DNA of 64,000 nucleotides from Ecdyonurus torrentis (taxonomy: Eukaryota > Arthropoda > Insecta > Ephemeroptera > Heptageniidae). The stretch spans positions 8,538,170 through 8,602,169 of the forward strand of contig OX439136.1 in the NCBI GenBank assembly GCA_949318235.1, read 5' to 3'. Position 1 is the first letter of the stretch. Each line of letters opens with the position of its first letter. The position numbers were made by a program, and so were the translations under genes. Below, piece by piece: positions 35,641-47,615 of the stretch. Under the pieces are notes generated by a model. It ran no database searches. It saw only the letters and a list, made by a program, of their open reading frames with translations, and was not told where the DNA came from.

Positions 35641-35835
35641 GTAATAAATAATAATAACAATAATCCATCCGACTCCAGTGCCCAAATAGTCATCAACTCC
35701 ACTTTCAACTACTCTTAACACTCTCAACTCGTCACAAGGCTTTTGGTGGTGCCAGAGTGCGTGTATCTTGGCTTTAGTATGAACTCGGTGCACGTAATAG
35801 CCCACCACATCATTGAATTGAATGTGGAGTTATAA
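35641..35835 (-). other. Possible retroelement 3' end or small coding remnant
   Basis: Less AT-rich than its surroundings. On the minus strand a frame of about 62 codons runs to a TAA, including DVVGYYVHRVHTKAKIHALW and VESGVDDYLGTGVGWIIV. The last codons run into an (ATT)n-like tract (35648-35672), which would fit the tail of a minus-strand retroelement. I do not recognise the peptide. It may equally be the 3' untranslated part of a LINE or SINE. Confidence 0.3.
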
Positions 35836-36540
<705 letters not shown>

Positions 36541-36554
36541 TATATATATATATA

Positions 36555-37824
36555 TCGATCGATGCTTACCCGTCGAAGTGAACGTACTACACGGAAAAAA
36601 AAGATGTGCTAAATTTAAGTAGATTAGTATACTAACGCAAATAAGCCCGCGCCCTAGTACATGCGTGCAAGATCTGAGTAGCCTGCATCTCTAGCATAAG
36701 TGACGCTAAAACCCTAGCGCTAGATTTTATACCACCTGCGATCTAGGGGGAGCGGTACCTAGCGTCAGTTATAGTCAGTATAGTTTTTATGTCACCTGAG
36801 ATCCAGGAGGAGCGGCACCTGACTGCCAGCGCAGCTGTGCTTAACCCACCTGAGCCGATCTAGTATTCCCGCGAACTAGGAGCTAGCATTGCTAAAATCA
36901 GCCAATCTCCGTTTAAATGGCCACGTTTCTCTATTTTTCAGGAGACCATGAAGAAGGTAATTAATTCTAAATTATCAGATTTATAAAAATACTTTAACTG
37001 TCTTAATTACCGCGTATTTCATGCAAATAGAATTATAAGTGACGATTTTACATAAAAAATAAAAATGAAGTAATCGCACAGTCAAATAAGGTGCAAAATG
37101 AGTTGTCATGTAGTAACACAATGGTATATTATATTTGATATATTCATCGATATGGCCTATGGTAGCCAAACCCGATCGACGCATTGAAAAAAAAATGGTC
37201 CTCTGTCCCCCGCTACTAACAAATTATGATATGATTTATAATTATGTAATTTATATGAAAGTATATTTGCATACAATTATAATAAACTAAGAACATCCAC
37301 CGCGGGAATTATTCATTTCATTGAATATTTCAAATTATTACCAACGTTTATTTTTTATAATAATTAATAATTAAATTAATACACAGAATTATTTTTAAAA
37401 AATCTCATGTACGCCATTTTGCGGTCCAATTCTAAAATTTAGTATATTAGTGCTAACTCAAATATACTAGGGGTGAGTTTGCAAGCCCACCTCACCTGAG
37501 TCTATTTCTCCTGGCCGACAGGTATGCTATGCTGCGCGCAGGTAGGAGCGGGTCTAGCATACCGCCCTACTAATTCTCAGTTAGGACTGTCTCTATTGCA
37601 AAACACAGCATTTTAATACTAGCTTTTTGCTTAATTTAAGTAGATTTTATTTTCCGTGTACACTTTACAAATTTGGTGAAAAATGAACGATCTGCATTTG
37701 GCGCTTCTACGCGTTTTAACATGAGAACTAGATGGGGGAACTTGGAATTTGTAAAGTGTAGAACGTTCATTTTTCCCCAAATTTGTAAAGTGTAGTACGC
37801 TCACTTCGACGGGTAAGCATCGAT
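36555..37824. mobile_element. Foldback element H2, split by element U1
   Basis: The left piece (36555-36589) reads CGATGCTTACCCGTCGAAGT, and the right end mirrors it (ACTTCGACGGGTAAGCATCG at 37805-37824). With 36590-37658 removed it becomes a foldback of about 200 bp like H1, with repeated TACACTTTACAAATTTG-type words. It is separated from H1 by only seven TA units. Shared ends (TATATATCGATGC) make H1 and H2 one family, though the arm sequences differ. Confidence 0.87.
36590..37658. mobile_element. Element U1 with CACGGAAAA ends and TA target duplication
   Basis: A 1069-bp insert in H2. Ends are CACGGAAAAAAAAGATGTG and ATCTACTTAAATTA-type mirrored sequence closing in TTTTCCGTG, with TA on both sides (36588-36589 and 37659-37660). 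The uninterrupted opposite arm of H2 reads GTACTACACTTTAC (as its complement), so a single TA was duplicated. This fits the Tc1/mariner (IS630) superfamily, but no transposase frame is present. The interior is GC-richer and holds two degenerate units of about 57 bp (CACCTGxGATCxAGGxGGAGCGG at 36733 and 36793) and five CACCTG E-box words on one strand. At 36942-36956 GAGACCATGAAGAAG sits between a perfect acceptor (CTCTATTTTTCAG) and GTAATT. Confidence 0.85.
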
Positions 37825-38477
37825 ATATATATATATTTCTAAACAGTGACGTCACAAAGATTAGGACAGAATGGAAACAATAAAAGTCTGCAACGACTAA
37901 TTGTATCGTTTATTTCACTGTGGCCTTTACGTTTGTAATGTTACTTACGGATTTTATCGTTAAAGTGCCAATACTATGTGACGTCATAACCGTTAATTAA
38001 CCGATATATGTTAAACAGACTATAATGATTTTTTATAATGTAATCATTTTAGAAAGATTTATAAAAATACTAATGAAATTACTTACAGAGTTTCTAGTAT
38101 ATCTGTGTAAATATCAAGTGCTGCTATTTTTATTTATTTATTTATTATTTTTAATTTTTTTTTTTTTTTTTTTAGGTTGACTTATTAGTGTACACTAAAA
38201 AAAGTACTCAAAAATTAATTGTTAAGAGTAGCTTGATGTATTGTTTATATATATTTTAGTTAAAATGATTGATTATATCGATTGATTGGTTGTATTTTAT
38301 AATGAACTACATTGGTCAATAATTTTTTTTTTTTTGTTATACTGGGTAATGAAAATTTTGACGTCACTCAACAATAAAAATGTTGGCAAGAAAATAAATA
38401 AAATGTTCAAATGTTCTATAAATTTAAAAAAAATAATAATAGTGTGTATAATATACCTCATTTAAATATTTACGGCG
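37825..38477. other. Non-coding stretch with family R remnants
   Basis: CAGTGACGTCACAAAGATTA (37843), TATGTGACGTCATAACCGTT (37975) and TTTTGACGTCACTCAAC (38356) resemble family R at 27.5-28.0 kb and 45.0-45.9 kb. At 38155-38175 a long T tract ends in TAG, followed by 28 open codons to a stop; considered as a terminal exon and not accepted. No other gene signal. Confidence 0.45.
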
Positions 38478-38481
38478 TTAA

Positions 38482-38689
38482 GTATTATTCACATGACGCG
38501 TAAATTTGACGCGCGTCAACGTGCGTCGACGCGCGTAACAAAGTTGGAACAATGTAAACAAATGGAGCCGTTCACATGGTTTTTGAAAATTACATGTGAA
38601 CGGCTCCATTTGTTTACATTGTTCCAGCTTTGTTACGCGCGTCGACGCACGTTGACGCGCGTCAAATTTACGCGTCATGTGAATAATGC
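38482..38689. mobile_element. CpG-rich near-perfect palindrome I
   Basis: A 208-bp foldback with arms of about 97 bases that are almost identical and a loop of about 14 bases (TGGTTTTTGAAAAT). The arms contain ATTATTCACATGACGCG, GACGCGCGTCAACGTGCG, TCGACGCGCGTAACAAAG and AATGGAGCCGTTCACATG. It is flanked by TTAA (38478-38481) on the left and TTTA (38690-38693) on the right, so a slightly decayed TTAA duplication is possible. The two opposite 66- and 78-codon frames with the same N-terminal peptide (MTRKFDARQRAS) are the same palindrome read on each strand. Confidence 0.9.
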
Positions 38690-38790
38690 TTTAGTAGTAA
38701 AATTTGCTGAAAAGATGGTTCCATTTTAAGAAGCGAAAAAAAAAAAGAAAAAAAATAAGACGAGATTTTTTTTATAAGCTTTAAAGTTTG

Positions 38791-38923
<133 letters not shown>

Positions 38924-39381
38924 TGCGTACACTTCACATCAATATCACGTTCGTATTAAAAATTCAACAATTATTGTTAAATGCAATGTAAATTATATTC
39001 AATTAAAATAATTATTTTAATTTAAATGGAAGTAAGTTTAAATGCACTTAGAATAAAATGTTAAAAGACATATTTAAACAATTAAATATTTACAGTAGAA
39101 AGCGCCTTGTGTATAGACAACCTTTGCAGGTAGAAAGTACAACAATATGCCTATCTAACACGGCGCTTGTCCGCCATCATTAAATTACACTTTCATCATC
39201 GTGTTAAATTTTTTTAAATATAATATAAAATTTATTTATATTTAAGCTTTAAACCATTCTATTTGCAAAACAAAATTTTCTCTATTTTCAGTACATATAA
39301 AAAAAGGAGTAATAATAATAATAATAAAAATGATTACACCAAATATTTAAACCGTTGATAAATATAGCAGAAGACTTTTAG

Positions 39382-39387
<6 letters not shown>

Positions 39388-39463
<76 letters not shown>

Positions 39464-39673
39464 TACATATACACACACACACATACACACTTTTGATTTG
39501 ATTAAATATCAGTAGGTAAATCAGGAATATGATGAAATACGATTGCCTAAGGACAGCAAAATATTATATCTATATTACGTTATTTTTAGTATTGACTTAT
39601 AGTTATAACATACAAGGAATTGTATTTCAATAAAGTTTCCACGTTATGTTCAACAATCTTTATTTATTTATAC

Positions 39674-39761
<88 letters not shown>
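39388..39761. repeat. Two (TA)n arrays
   Basis: TA arrays at 39388-39456 and 39688-39761, with short CA runs beside them (ACACACACACATACACAC near 39472). AT-rich unique sequence lies between. Confidence 0.93.
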
Positions 39762-39765
<4 letters not shown>

Positions 39766-40493
39766 TACTTTTTTGTACTTAAGTTCAGTTCGTTCTTTCT
39801 TTTATTTTTTTCCCCCGTTTGCACATACTGTATTTCAAAGAGCTGGCGTTAGTACAACATAATGATATTCTATATATAAAAAATATATTTAAAAAATATG
39901 AATAGAACATTGCTTTTGGAAAACTTTACTTGGGTAATTTGACCCGGTTTTATAAAACTACGTATTTCAATTTTAATAAGAGGAAGAAGAAGAAAAATTA
40001 ACTATAACGCCCATTCCGTTAGCTTACTTTTTTTTCTTGCTTTCGTTTTCTTTTAATTTTCTTTCAATTGCTTATACATATTTATTGTATTTTTTTTAAT
40101 TTAGTTAGATATAAATAACAGAGAAAGAATTATTGTGAAACTAAAGTTTCTCTTTTGACTATTTATACTTCAAGTCAGTCAGTCACTGCCTTAATTAATA
40201 TTTAAAATTTGCAAATAAACAATTCCTAAGTATTTAAGTATTATTGGAACAGTGAAATAAAGATTACATTTGTTATTCTTACTTCATTCCTTGAGAACTC
40301 TTTAATATTTTTGTTATATTTGAAAGTTAAAATGTAACTTTGTTTTTATGTTTATCTACTCTGAATTTTCAATTAATTTGTCTTATTTACCTAATGAATT
40401 CATTTTGTTTACAAATTATTTTCATCACGCTAATTACGAATCATTATTGTTTGTTTGAAAATAATTTTAAAGGGATGAGCGAGAGAGAGAGAC

Positions 40494-40531
<38 letters not shown>

Positions 40532-40990
40532 ACCTTGTTGTGATGTTAAAAGCTTTTTTGTTTTAATAATTTATTACAAAACTAAGCGAATCAAACTTTT
40601 CAACCCAATAAACTGGAAAATTTGATGTTGTGTTGATGATAATATAATATATAAATATACATATTTTTTTAAACATTTATTGTATACATAAAAGTGACAA
40701 TTTTCAGGCACAATTGACGTTTACTTTTAAGTTCTAAAACTCTTTGATGAAATATTATATATTAAAATGTGTTGATTTTGTTTTTTTTTTCAAAAAAAAA
40801 AAAATAATAATAATAAAATATTAAATAAATAAAGGTTGTCGTTTGATGTTCATAATTAAATTGATATATTATTGAAACGTGAAAGGAGATTTAAATAGTT
40901 GACATAAAAAAACAAAAACAATTTTTTATTAGTGATTGATAAGTTTTGATTTTTTTTTTATTATTATTATTAATTTACCGTACATGTTAT

Positions 40991-41405
40991 CAGTGTTGGG
41001 GTCGAACACCAACACCATTTTAGACGAACTCAAAGCACTCACGAGCACTTAACTTTTTTTTCGAACACGTTCCGAACATGAACATTTTGAACGTTTTGCA
41101 AGTTCGAAAACGTCACAAAGTGTTCGTGAATGTCTGAATGTGTCGGTGAAAAAAAAAAAAATATATAAACATTAACAGACAACATTTCTTGTTATTATAT
41201 ATATAAATAATAGAAATGGTTGAAACTACTATTATTTTACATGTGCAATCATTTTTTATATTTAATTATGGATTATCATTATTTTTTTTTTTACATCAAA
41301 AATTTAATTGCGATAGTCTTTGATTTAGTGTTCAAAATTTCAAACACTTAGAAGTCAAAAGGATGTTCGTTGAGCATGAACTTGAACATGAACATCCCAA
41401 GACTG
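40991..41405. mobile_element. hAT-type MITE with 8-bp target duplication
   Basis: The terminal repeat CAGTGTTGGG at the left and CCCAAGACTG at the right (reverse complement CAGTCTTGGG) match the CAGxGxTGGG end typical of hAT elements. The flanks CATGTTAT (40983-40990) and CAAGTTAT (41406-41413) agree at 7 of 8 bases, as expected for a hAT target duplication. Subterminal GAACAC / GAACATGAAC / GTTCG motifs occur in both orientations, as is common for hAT transposase binding. The 415-bp body has no transposase frame, so it is non-autonomous. Confidence 0.85.
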
Positions 41406-41448
41406 CAAGTTATGTAATACACATGTACAGTACCACAAATTTAATATA

Positions 41449-41597
<149 letters not shown>

Positions 41598-41609
41598 TGT
41601 TGCATTTAA

Positions 41610-42006
41610 ATCACACTTCTACTTTAGGCGGGTTTGCTTACTTTCCCGCATCTATGTTTATCGGGATAGCCATAGAAACACGCATCTATTATATCGCGAC
41701 AACAGGTATAAAAAACACTTTTTCACCTGTTTTCCCATGTAAATGTATTTTTTACCTGTTGTCGTGATAAATGTAGATACGTGTTTCTATGGGTATCCCG
41801 ACGAACGTAGATGCGGGAAAGTAATTAAACCCGCTAAACGTATACTCGACTCAAAAAAAATTCAGCCGATTTATTGTTTTACCACTAATGAATCGCCCAT
41901 TTTCTCGCGCGCATTTCACAGGGGGGCGGGTGTGCGATACCGTAAAAGGTCGAACGACAGGCAACTCACAAGTCAGGCTTTTTGAGGCGAGTATAGAAGT
42001 GTGGTT
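41610..42006. mobile_element. Foldback MITE J
   Basis: The outer ends ATCACACTTCTA and TAGAAGTGTGGT are inverted, beside TTAA (41606-41609) and TTTA. Inside, a second strong inverted pair (about 41629-41702 and 41757-41834) carries GCGGGTTTGCTTACTTTCCC, GGGATAGCCATAGAAACACG and CGCGACAACAGGT against their mirror images. The right-hand 170 bases (CCCATTTTCTCGCGCGCATT, GGGGGGCGGGTGTGCG) have no partner in the left arm, so the element is asymmetric or composite. The 80-codon frame at 41743-41985 is inside it. Confidence 0.8.
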
Positions 42007-42248
42007 TAGCCGCACCATCAATATATTGAATTACTCAAATTTGAACAAAATTTAAAATAAAAGTGTATTTTCATCAAACTTAGTAACAATAATTGTTAAA
42101 AAACGTAAATACCTTTATTAACAGTTTAACAATATTTATTTAAAATGTATGGAGTTATTGACTTTGTCAAAAATTAAGACAACTATATTTGTATAATAAT
42201 ATATTATATATATGTATACTTAACTTATACATGTTTGTATTTATACAC

Positions 42249-42436
42249 TGACTGCTTATGTTTACCTAAAATGCGGAAAAGGAAGTTCCGGAAGAAGAAA
42301 CCACGTGACGGTAAAAGTGGGAGGCAGCTCAGGCCTAGCTTGCTGCTGGCACCAATTTTTCTCCCACTTTTACCGTCACGTGGTTTCCTTTTCCGGCCAC
42401 TTCCTTTTCCGCATTTTAGGTAAACAAAAGCAGTCA
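42249..42436. mobile_element. Foldback element K
   Basis: A 188-bp hairpin. TGACTGCTTATGTTTACC and AAATGCGGAAAAGGAAGT at the left mirror ACTTCCTTTTCCGCATTT and GGTAAACAAAAGCAGTCA at the right. The inner arm holds AACCACGTGACGGTAAAAGT in both orientations. The centre CAGCTCAGGCCTAGCTTGCT is unpaired. Two 60-90-codon frames of opposite strand (FRKKKPRDGKSG and similar) are the same DNA read both ways. Confidence 0.9.
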
Positions 42437-42453
42437 CTTTATTATATAATGAA

Positions 42454-42632
42454 ATATATATCGAGGGTGCTCCGCTATAATGTCCTAAGTCCATTTGACC
42501 TTGAAAAATATTTTTTGCTGCAAATGACCTGAAATGGATAAATCCAAAATTTGGGGTTGATCCGACGATTTTTTATTTTTCAAGGTCAAGTGGACTTAGG
42601 ACATTATAGCGGAGCACCCTCGATATATATAT
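42454..42632. mobile_element. Foldback element L with TATATATCGA ends
   Basis: A 179-bp hairpin starting ATATATATCGAGGGTGCTCC and ending GGAGCACCCTCGATATATAT. Arms of about 60 bases (CGCTATAATGTCCTAAGTCC, TTGACCTTGAAAAATA) are nearly perfect. It lies 17 bases after element K. The outer TATATATCGA is shared with H1, H2 and the 18.7 kb array, although the inner sequence is unrelated. Confidence 0.9.
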
Positions 42633-43321
42633 AAAAAACAGATATACTAAAATACTAAAAATTGTAAAGGAAAGAATAAAAAAATAAACATTTAATTTAG
42701 GAAAAAAAGTAATAGCAAAAATCACTAATCATTTATATTTAATAATCTTCATGATCGCAAAAAAAAATATATATATAATAATAATAAAGTTAATCTTAGG
42801 CAATTATTAAACGTATTATATTGTGATTTACAAAATAATCTTTTCTATATATTATATATTTTTTGCATGAAATAAAATTTCAAAATTAATCCTTCATGGT
42901 AATCCAATCGCTATGAAAAAAGAAGGCAAAAAAAAAAAAATGAAGAGATTAAAGCAAAAAATGTGATCACAAAAGCAATTTAGGTAGTTTTCTTATTTTA
43001 AATTAAAGTAGGTATTGATTACTATAAGCTCTAAAACAGACTATTAGAATAAAGTATGCATACACTGACAGAAAATTTATTTACTGAAAAAACATGATAC
43101 CCTAGTAATATGTATGGATTATGTATTTGGTAATCCATATTTATTTAAATGTAACGAAATGAGCCGCTTTAACTTTTATATGACATAATTTGCTTTTTCT
43201 TATTTATTTCTGAAGTCGACTAAAAATGACGTATAACCTTTATTATTAATTATTATAGAATCTTTCAAAACTGCACAAATGCTTACACAATTTTTTTTTA
43301 ATATTTTTATTATATTATTAT

Positions 43322-43440
<119 letters not shown>

Positions 43441-44010
43441 GAATGTATTCATGCAATTTCAAATTCAAAGTGACTTATTAATAACAATAAATATTAGTGC
43501 CTGTAACACTTAAACATTATCATTTACAATTTCTAAACGTTTCGTCTAAACTAAAACAGTAAGTTAACTTTTTATATAGTATTATAATGATATTGATAAC
43601 TTTTATCACTAAATAAAAACTCAACTAAAATAAGAAAACTCAAATAAAACTGGGTTCACATCGTCACGAATAAAATATTTACAACGCTTTACGTTCTTGA
43701 TATTTTACATTAAACTTCCTTTTTATTCTTTCGTTTCGTTTCGTTTTTTTTTTTTTTTTTTTTCGTTTCGTTTCGTTACGTTTCGTTTTTTTTTTTTTTT
43801 TTTCTTAACTGCACCGTGATTTTTGAATAAAATATAAAAATAACAATTCAATCGGGAAACTTTTGAGTGTAACGTAATTTTTATTAATAAAATACTTAAT
43901 TTTATGTTATGTCTTAAGAACTTATAATAGATATTTTAAAAATGCTCGCAAATAAAAATAATGGTAAATTATAAAAGTATAATCTAAAATAAATTATAAG
44001 CTTTATATTT

Positions 44011-44115
<105 letters not shown>

Positions 44116-45223
44116 CTTTATATTAAATGCCATAAAAACTTATATTTCAGTGTAACACAATTTATTCTTATTCTTAAGCTTCGTTAAACACTTTTTTTTC
44201 TTTTGTAAAGAAAAAAATGATATATATATTTTTTTATATATTTGTAAAAAAGCCTAACATTGATAAAGCCTTGATGCAAATGTGAAAATTTCACTATAGG
44301 ATAAAATAAACATTTAGACTGGCGTCTCCTTGCCTTTATCACCAGACATAAATCTATGTTGAAAAAAAAAAGTGCTTAAGGAGTTACTAAATTACTTTAA
44401 AAAAAAAAAGTCTTATTGATTCAAGAGGGAAGAAAAAGTATCACAAATATCGGAATATATTTTCAATAATCCTATCATATAGTAGAGGGTAATATATAGG
44501 GTAAATATTTTGACCTCAAAATATACGGAAAAAAAATATTGATAAAAAATAAAGATGTCAAAATACACATTTCTTTCTTTTGAGCTTAAAGTAAGGAAAA
44601 GGTACTTTTTATATAAAAATGACAATTTACATAATTTTTTGTATAAATATTTATGCGTTTATTTAAATTAGGTACTTTTAAAAATAAGTGTCTTTAGTAA
44701 AAAAATTTCTTTTTTTTCCCCCTAGTCGATAAGCTTTCTTAAGCAAATAAGAATTTAAATAATATCTGAGATTTTTTTTCTTTAAATTTATGATTATAGA
44801 GAAAGCAAAAAGTAAAAAAAAAAAAAAAGGATAATAATTGGTTAAAATATTAAGTAGAAAATATAACAAATACTCAGGATTACAATTTTAGATGTTTTGT
44901 TTTATTCAGAGATGTTAAAAATTTATGGATTTTATTTGCATTAGTTAATTTTTTGATGTTATATTTTTTAGAATAAAGGTGATACTCTAAAAAAGTTTTA
45001 TAAAAAAAGTTGTGTAATGTTTTAAGTATGTAAAATTAGCGGTTATGACGTCACAAAGCGTTACAATCATACAATAATATGAAAACGATAGTAACGCTAC
45101 ACGAAATAATAGATTACATAATTGATGCTACATTTATGCCATTCTAGCATAATTAATGCTAAATTGGAACAACATAATTAATAATGCTGTACAATACAAT
45201 ATTTATTCTATGAAATATATATA

Positions 45224-45620
45224 CCGAGCTGGTATGGCCGAGTGGTGAAGGCAGCTGACTCGCAACTCTGTACTCCTCACCGAGTATAAGTTCGAGCCAC
45301 TACTGGGTGCGTACGTGAAGTGTGAGAGCACAATACGTTGCACGATGCATGTTTACATGCATTCCATGACGACGTACAGTATTCGGGAGGTGCATGATTG
45401 ATGTGATTGCACCAACCAGCCTGCCTAGATGTTTCCACGGTTTCTCTAAGCTGTCATGGCGAATGCCGGGCTGTGTACTTAGGCCGTGGCCTGCCCGTGT
45501 GTGCTTTTCCATTCATTGGAAAGTCCTTACTTGTCGATAAGACAATTTCTTGACTGGGACTGGGATTGATGATAGCACAATAACACAATATGGCAAGCAA
45601 GAAAAAAAAATAATAATAAT
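45224..45620 (+). mobile_element. tRNA-type SINE, copy S2 (full length)
   Basis: A tRNA-like head (about 45227-45310) with box A TGGCCGAGTGG and box B AGTTCGAGCC, the Pol III promoter pair of a serine/leucine-type tRNA. A body of about 270 bases follows (GTGAGAGCACAATACG, GGAGGTGCATGATTG, CTGCCTAGATGTTTCCACGG, GCCGGGCTGTGTACTTAGGC, CTTACTTGTCGATAAG, GACTGGGACTGGGATTG), then CAATATGGCAAGCAAG and a poly-A/(AAT)n tail. Copies S1 (3.9 kb) and S3 (48.4 kb) share the 3' portion only, consistent with 5' truncation. The 3' end should match the tail of the LINE that mobilises it; that LINE is not in this window. The 70-codon minus-strand frame is inside the SINE. Confidence 0.88.
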
Positions 45621-45898
45621 AAATAAAATAAATAAATTATTATGCAGTATATAGCATAAATTATGCTGTATTGAACATATTGTACTAAAAATGAGCTAGC
45701 ATAATTATTACGTATTTATTTTTGTTTTAATCTTATGGCAAAAATATTGGTGTGCATAACATGGTTTGCATAACCACCAACTTTGACGCTTATTTTATTG
45801 TGATTTTATTGTAACGTTTATGACGTAATTAACGTTTTTATCGTTAAAATTTCAACACTTATAGTGACGTCATTATTGTTAATTTAAAACTTTTCACA
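45621..45898. repeat. Family P and R remnants between SINE and D2
   Basis: TATAGCATAAATTATGCTGT and AAAAATGAGCTAGCATAATT (about 45651-45705) match the reversed family P segment at 62.1 kb. AACGTTTATGACGTAATT and ATAGTGACGTCATTATTGTT (45812-45880) match family R. No coding. Confidence 0.5.
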
Positions 45899-46029
45899 AT
45901 GGATCACTTGCAATGAAAAAACTTTTTAAAATGATTTGAAATATTTTTAATGCATTTCTTATTATGGAAAAATCGTTTTCACTTACTTGTTGCAACAATT
46001 AAAAACATTTCATTTTAAGTGTTCTATTT
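45899..46029 (+). mobile_element. MITE family D, copy D2 (diverged)
   Basis: Collinear with D1 and D3: GGATCACTTGCAATGAA, TTTTTAATGCATTTCTTATT, AAAAATCGTTTTCACTTAC, TTGCAACAATTAAAAACATT, then a decayed right end TTTTAAGTGTTCT. Confidence 0.85.
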
Positions 46030-46767
46030 TATTACAAGCATTTCAACATTTTTTCATTGTTATTTTTTTTTTAGATTGTATGCTATGATTTTTTATCTTC
46101 TTTTTTTCCTATTCTTCATTTGATTTTCAACGTAATTGATAAAGTTTTAGGAATGCAAATGGTATGCAAATGGTAAGAGCATACAATGATATCATATAAC
46201 TTTCATAATGCATATAATTTTCAAGTACGATATTATTTGCAACAACATGAAACTGTTAATATAATGCAGTAAACATCTTTTGTAATTATAATATCCATTG
46301 TTATAAATTTACTGTACAAAATGATAACTTGCAACAATAAATAAATTGAAAAACATGAATATAATAAAATTCATCTAATTATCTAAAGTAATATAAAATG
46401 TTTCATCAAATCAATATTGATCAGTGATTTTTGTTTAAATTAATTAGTTTACTAGATTATTATATTGTGTTAACTTATAAACAGTAAAATTCACAAAAGT
46501 ATTTTCTCTAATCTGTACATAGCAGAGCAAATAAAACATTATACAAACTTGTATAAACTGATACTATCAGCAAAAGTAAATTATGCAAAACCATTAAACA
46601 ATATTCTATGCATTTTATTTTTAAGTACCTAGATGATAAGTGTAAAAAATGTGAGGGGTTGGAAGAAAATTGTTAGATGATAAAATAAATGCATATAGGA
46701 AAAGTGTTTACTTATGTAGAAGTGCTTTTTTACTCTTTCTCTGTCTCTCTCTGTCTCTCTCTGTCTC

Positions 46768-46866
<99 letters not shown>

Positions 46867-47028
46867 ACACCCTCTTTCTATAACTATAGATATTTCTCTG
46901 AAAGACACACAAGGGGCAATCAGCGCGTGAGATAATGACCCTCGATCGTCATTTGACCTTGCAGAAGAAGAATTTGCTATCTTGATCATTTATTCTTCTC
47001 TCTTTTGTATAAGGGAAGAAGATGGTAC

Positions 47029-47066
<38 letters not shown>

Positions 47067-47615
47067 GACAGAGAAATGAAGAGCGAGCATGGAAAATGAG
47101 AAAGGAGAGAGACTCTTATACAAGATCGACAAAGCATTTTATATTCAGAATAGAAGCAATTTAAATATATCTTCATTGCAAAAATGAAGATTTGTCTGAC
47201 CTAAAACCCTTTTTCTACTTTTTTTTTTATATATATAAGCCTTTCGTATTAGAGAGCTTCTTTTGCTTCGTCTTTAGAAAAATAAAAATCCTCTTCCATA
47301 TTTTCACTATATTTGTTATTGTAATGTGGGTTCTTAAAATTTACATGAAAGAGAATTCATTTCATTAAAATATAAAATATATTTTTATAACAAAGGAAGA
47401 AAATAGAAATGTCTTTTCGTTATAGAATTTCTTTTCTTATAAGAAAAAGCAACATGTACATTTTAAACTATAAAAAGTTTTGGCTTAAATCTTTTTTTAA
47501 TATAAATATTTAGATTTATATATATATAAAAAGAATTCTTAAGTATTTTTTTTATCAGTTTTGTACAGATATTCTTATGTAAAACTTTCTTTTCACTCGG
47601 TTAATACTAGTTTTA
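46030..47615. other. AT-rich non-coding stretch
   Basis: CT/GTCT array 46736-46863 and a GA run 47034-47062. Between them, ATTTCTCTGAAAGACACACA and GGGGCAATCAGCGC (46887-46925) follow a pyrimidine-rich acceptor-like tract and precede GTGAGATAAT. One frame reads ISLKDTQGAIS, but the donor is mediocre and two frames are open, so no exon is called. Nothing else is recognisable. Confidence 0.45.
46736..46863. repeat. (CT)n microsatellite with GTCT start
   Basis: GTCTCTCT-type units at 46741-46781 give way to about 82 bases of pure CT. Confidence 0.96.

Noticed and set aside
38155..38262. Long T tract ending TAG, followed by 28 open codons on the plus strand
   Set aside because: The tract is a simple poly-T. 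The downstream codons are AT-driven, and there is no donor or polyadenylation context.
38478..38729. Two opposite-strand frames sharing MTRKFDARQRASTRVTKLEQ
   Set aside because: They are the two strands of palindrome I.
39098..39172. Possible exon RKRLVYRQPLQ ending at CCTTTGCAG|GTAG
   Set aside because: The sequence forms a 22-bp inverted repeat with the following bases, so a small hairpin element explains it better.
42225..42532. Three frames of 62-89 codons with KPRDGKSG
   Set aside because: They read hairpin K on both strands; no independent coding evidence.
45300..45512. 70-codon minus-strand frame (MEKHTRAGHGLSTQPG)
   Set aside because: Entirely inside SINE copy S2 and read from its non-coding strand.
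46887..46930. Plus-strand segment ISLKDTQGAIS between an acceptor-like tract and GTGAGA
   Set aside because: The donor is mediocre, two frames are open and the pyrimidine tract is part of a CT microsatellite.
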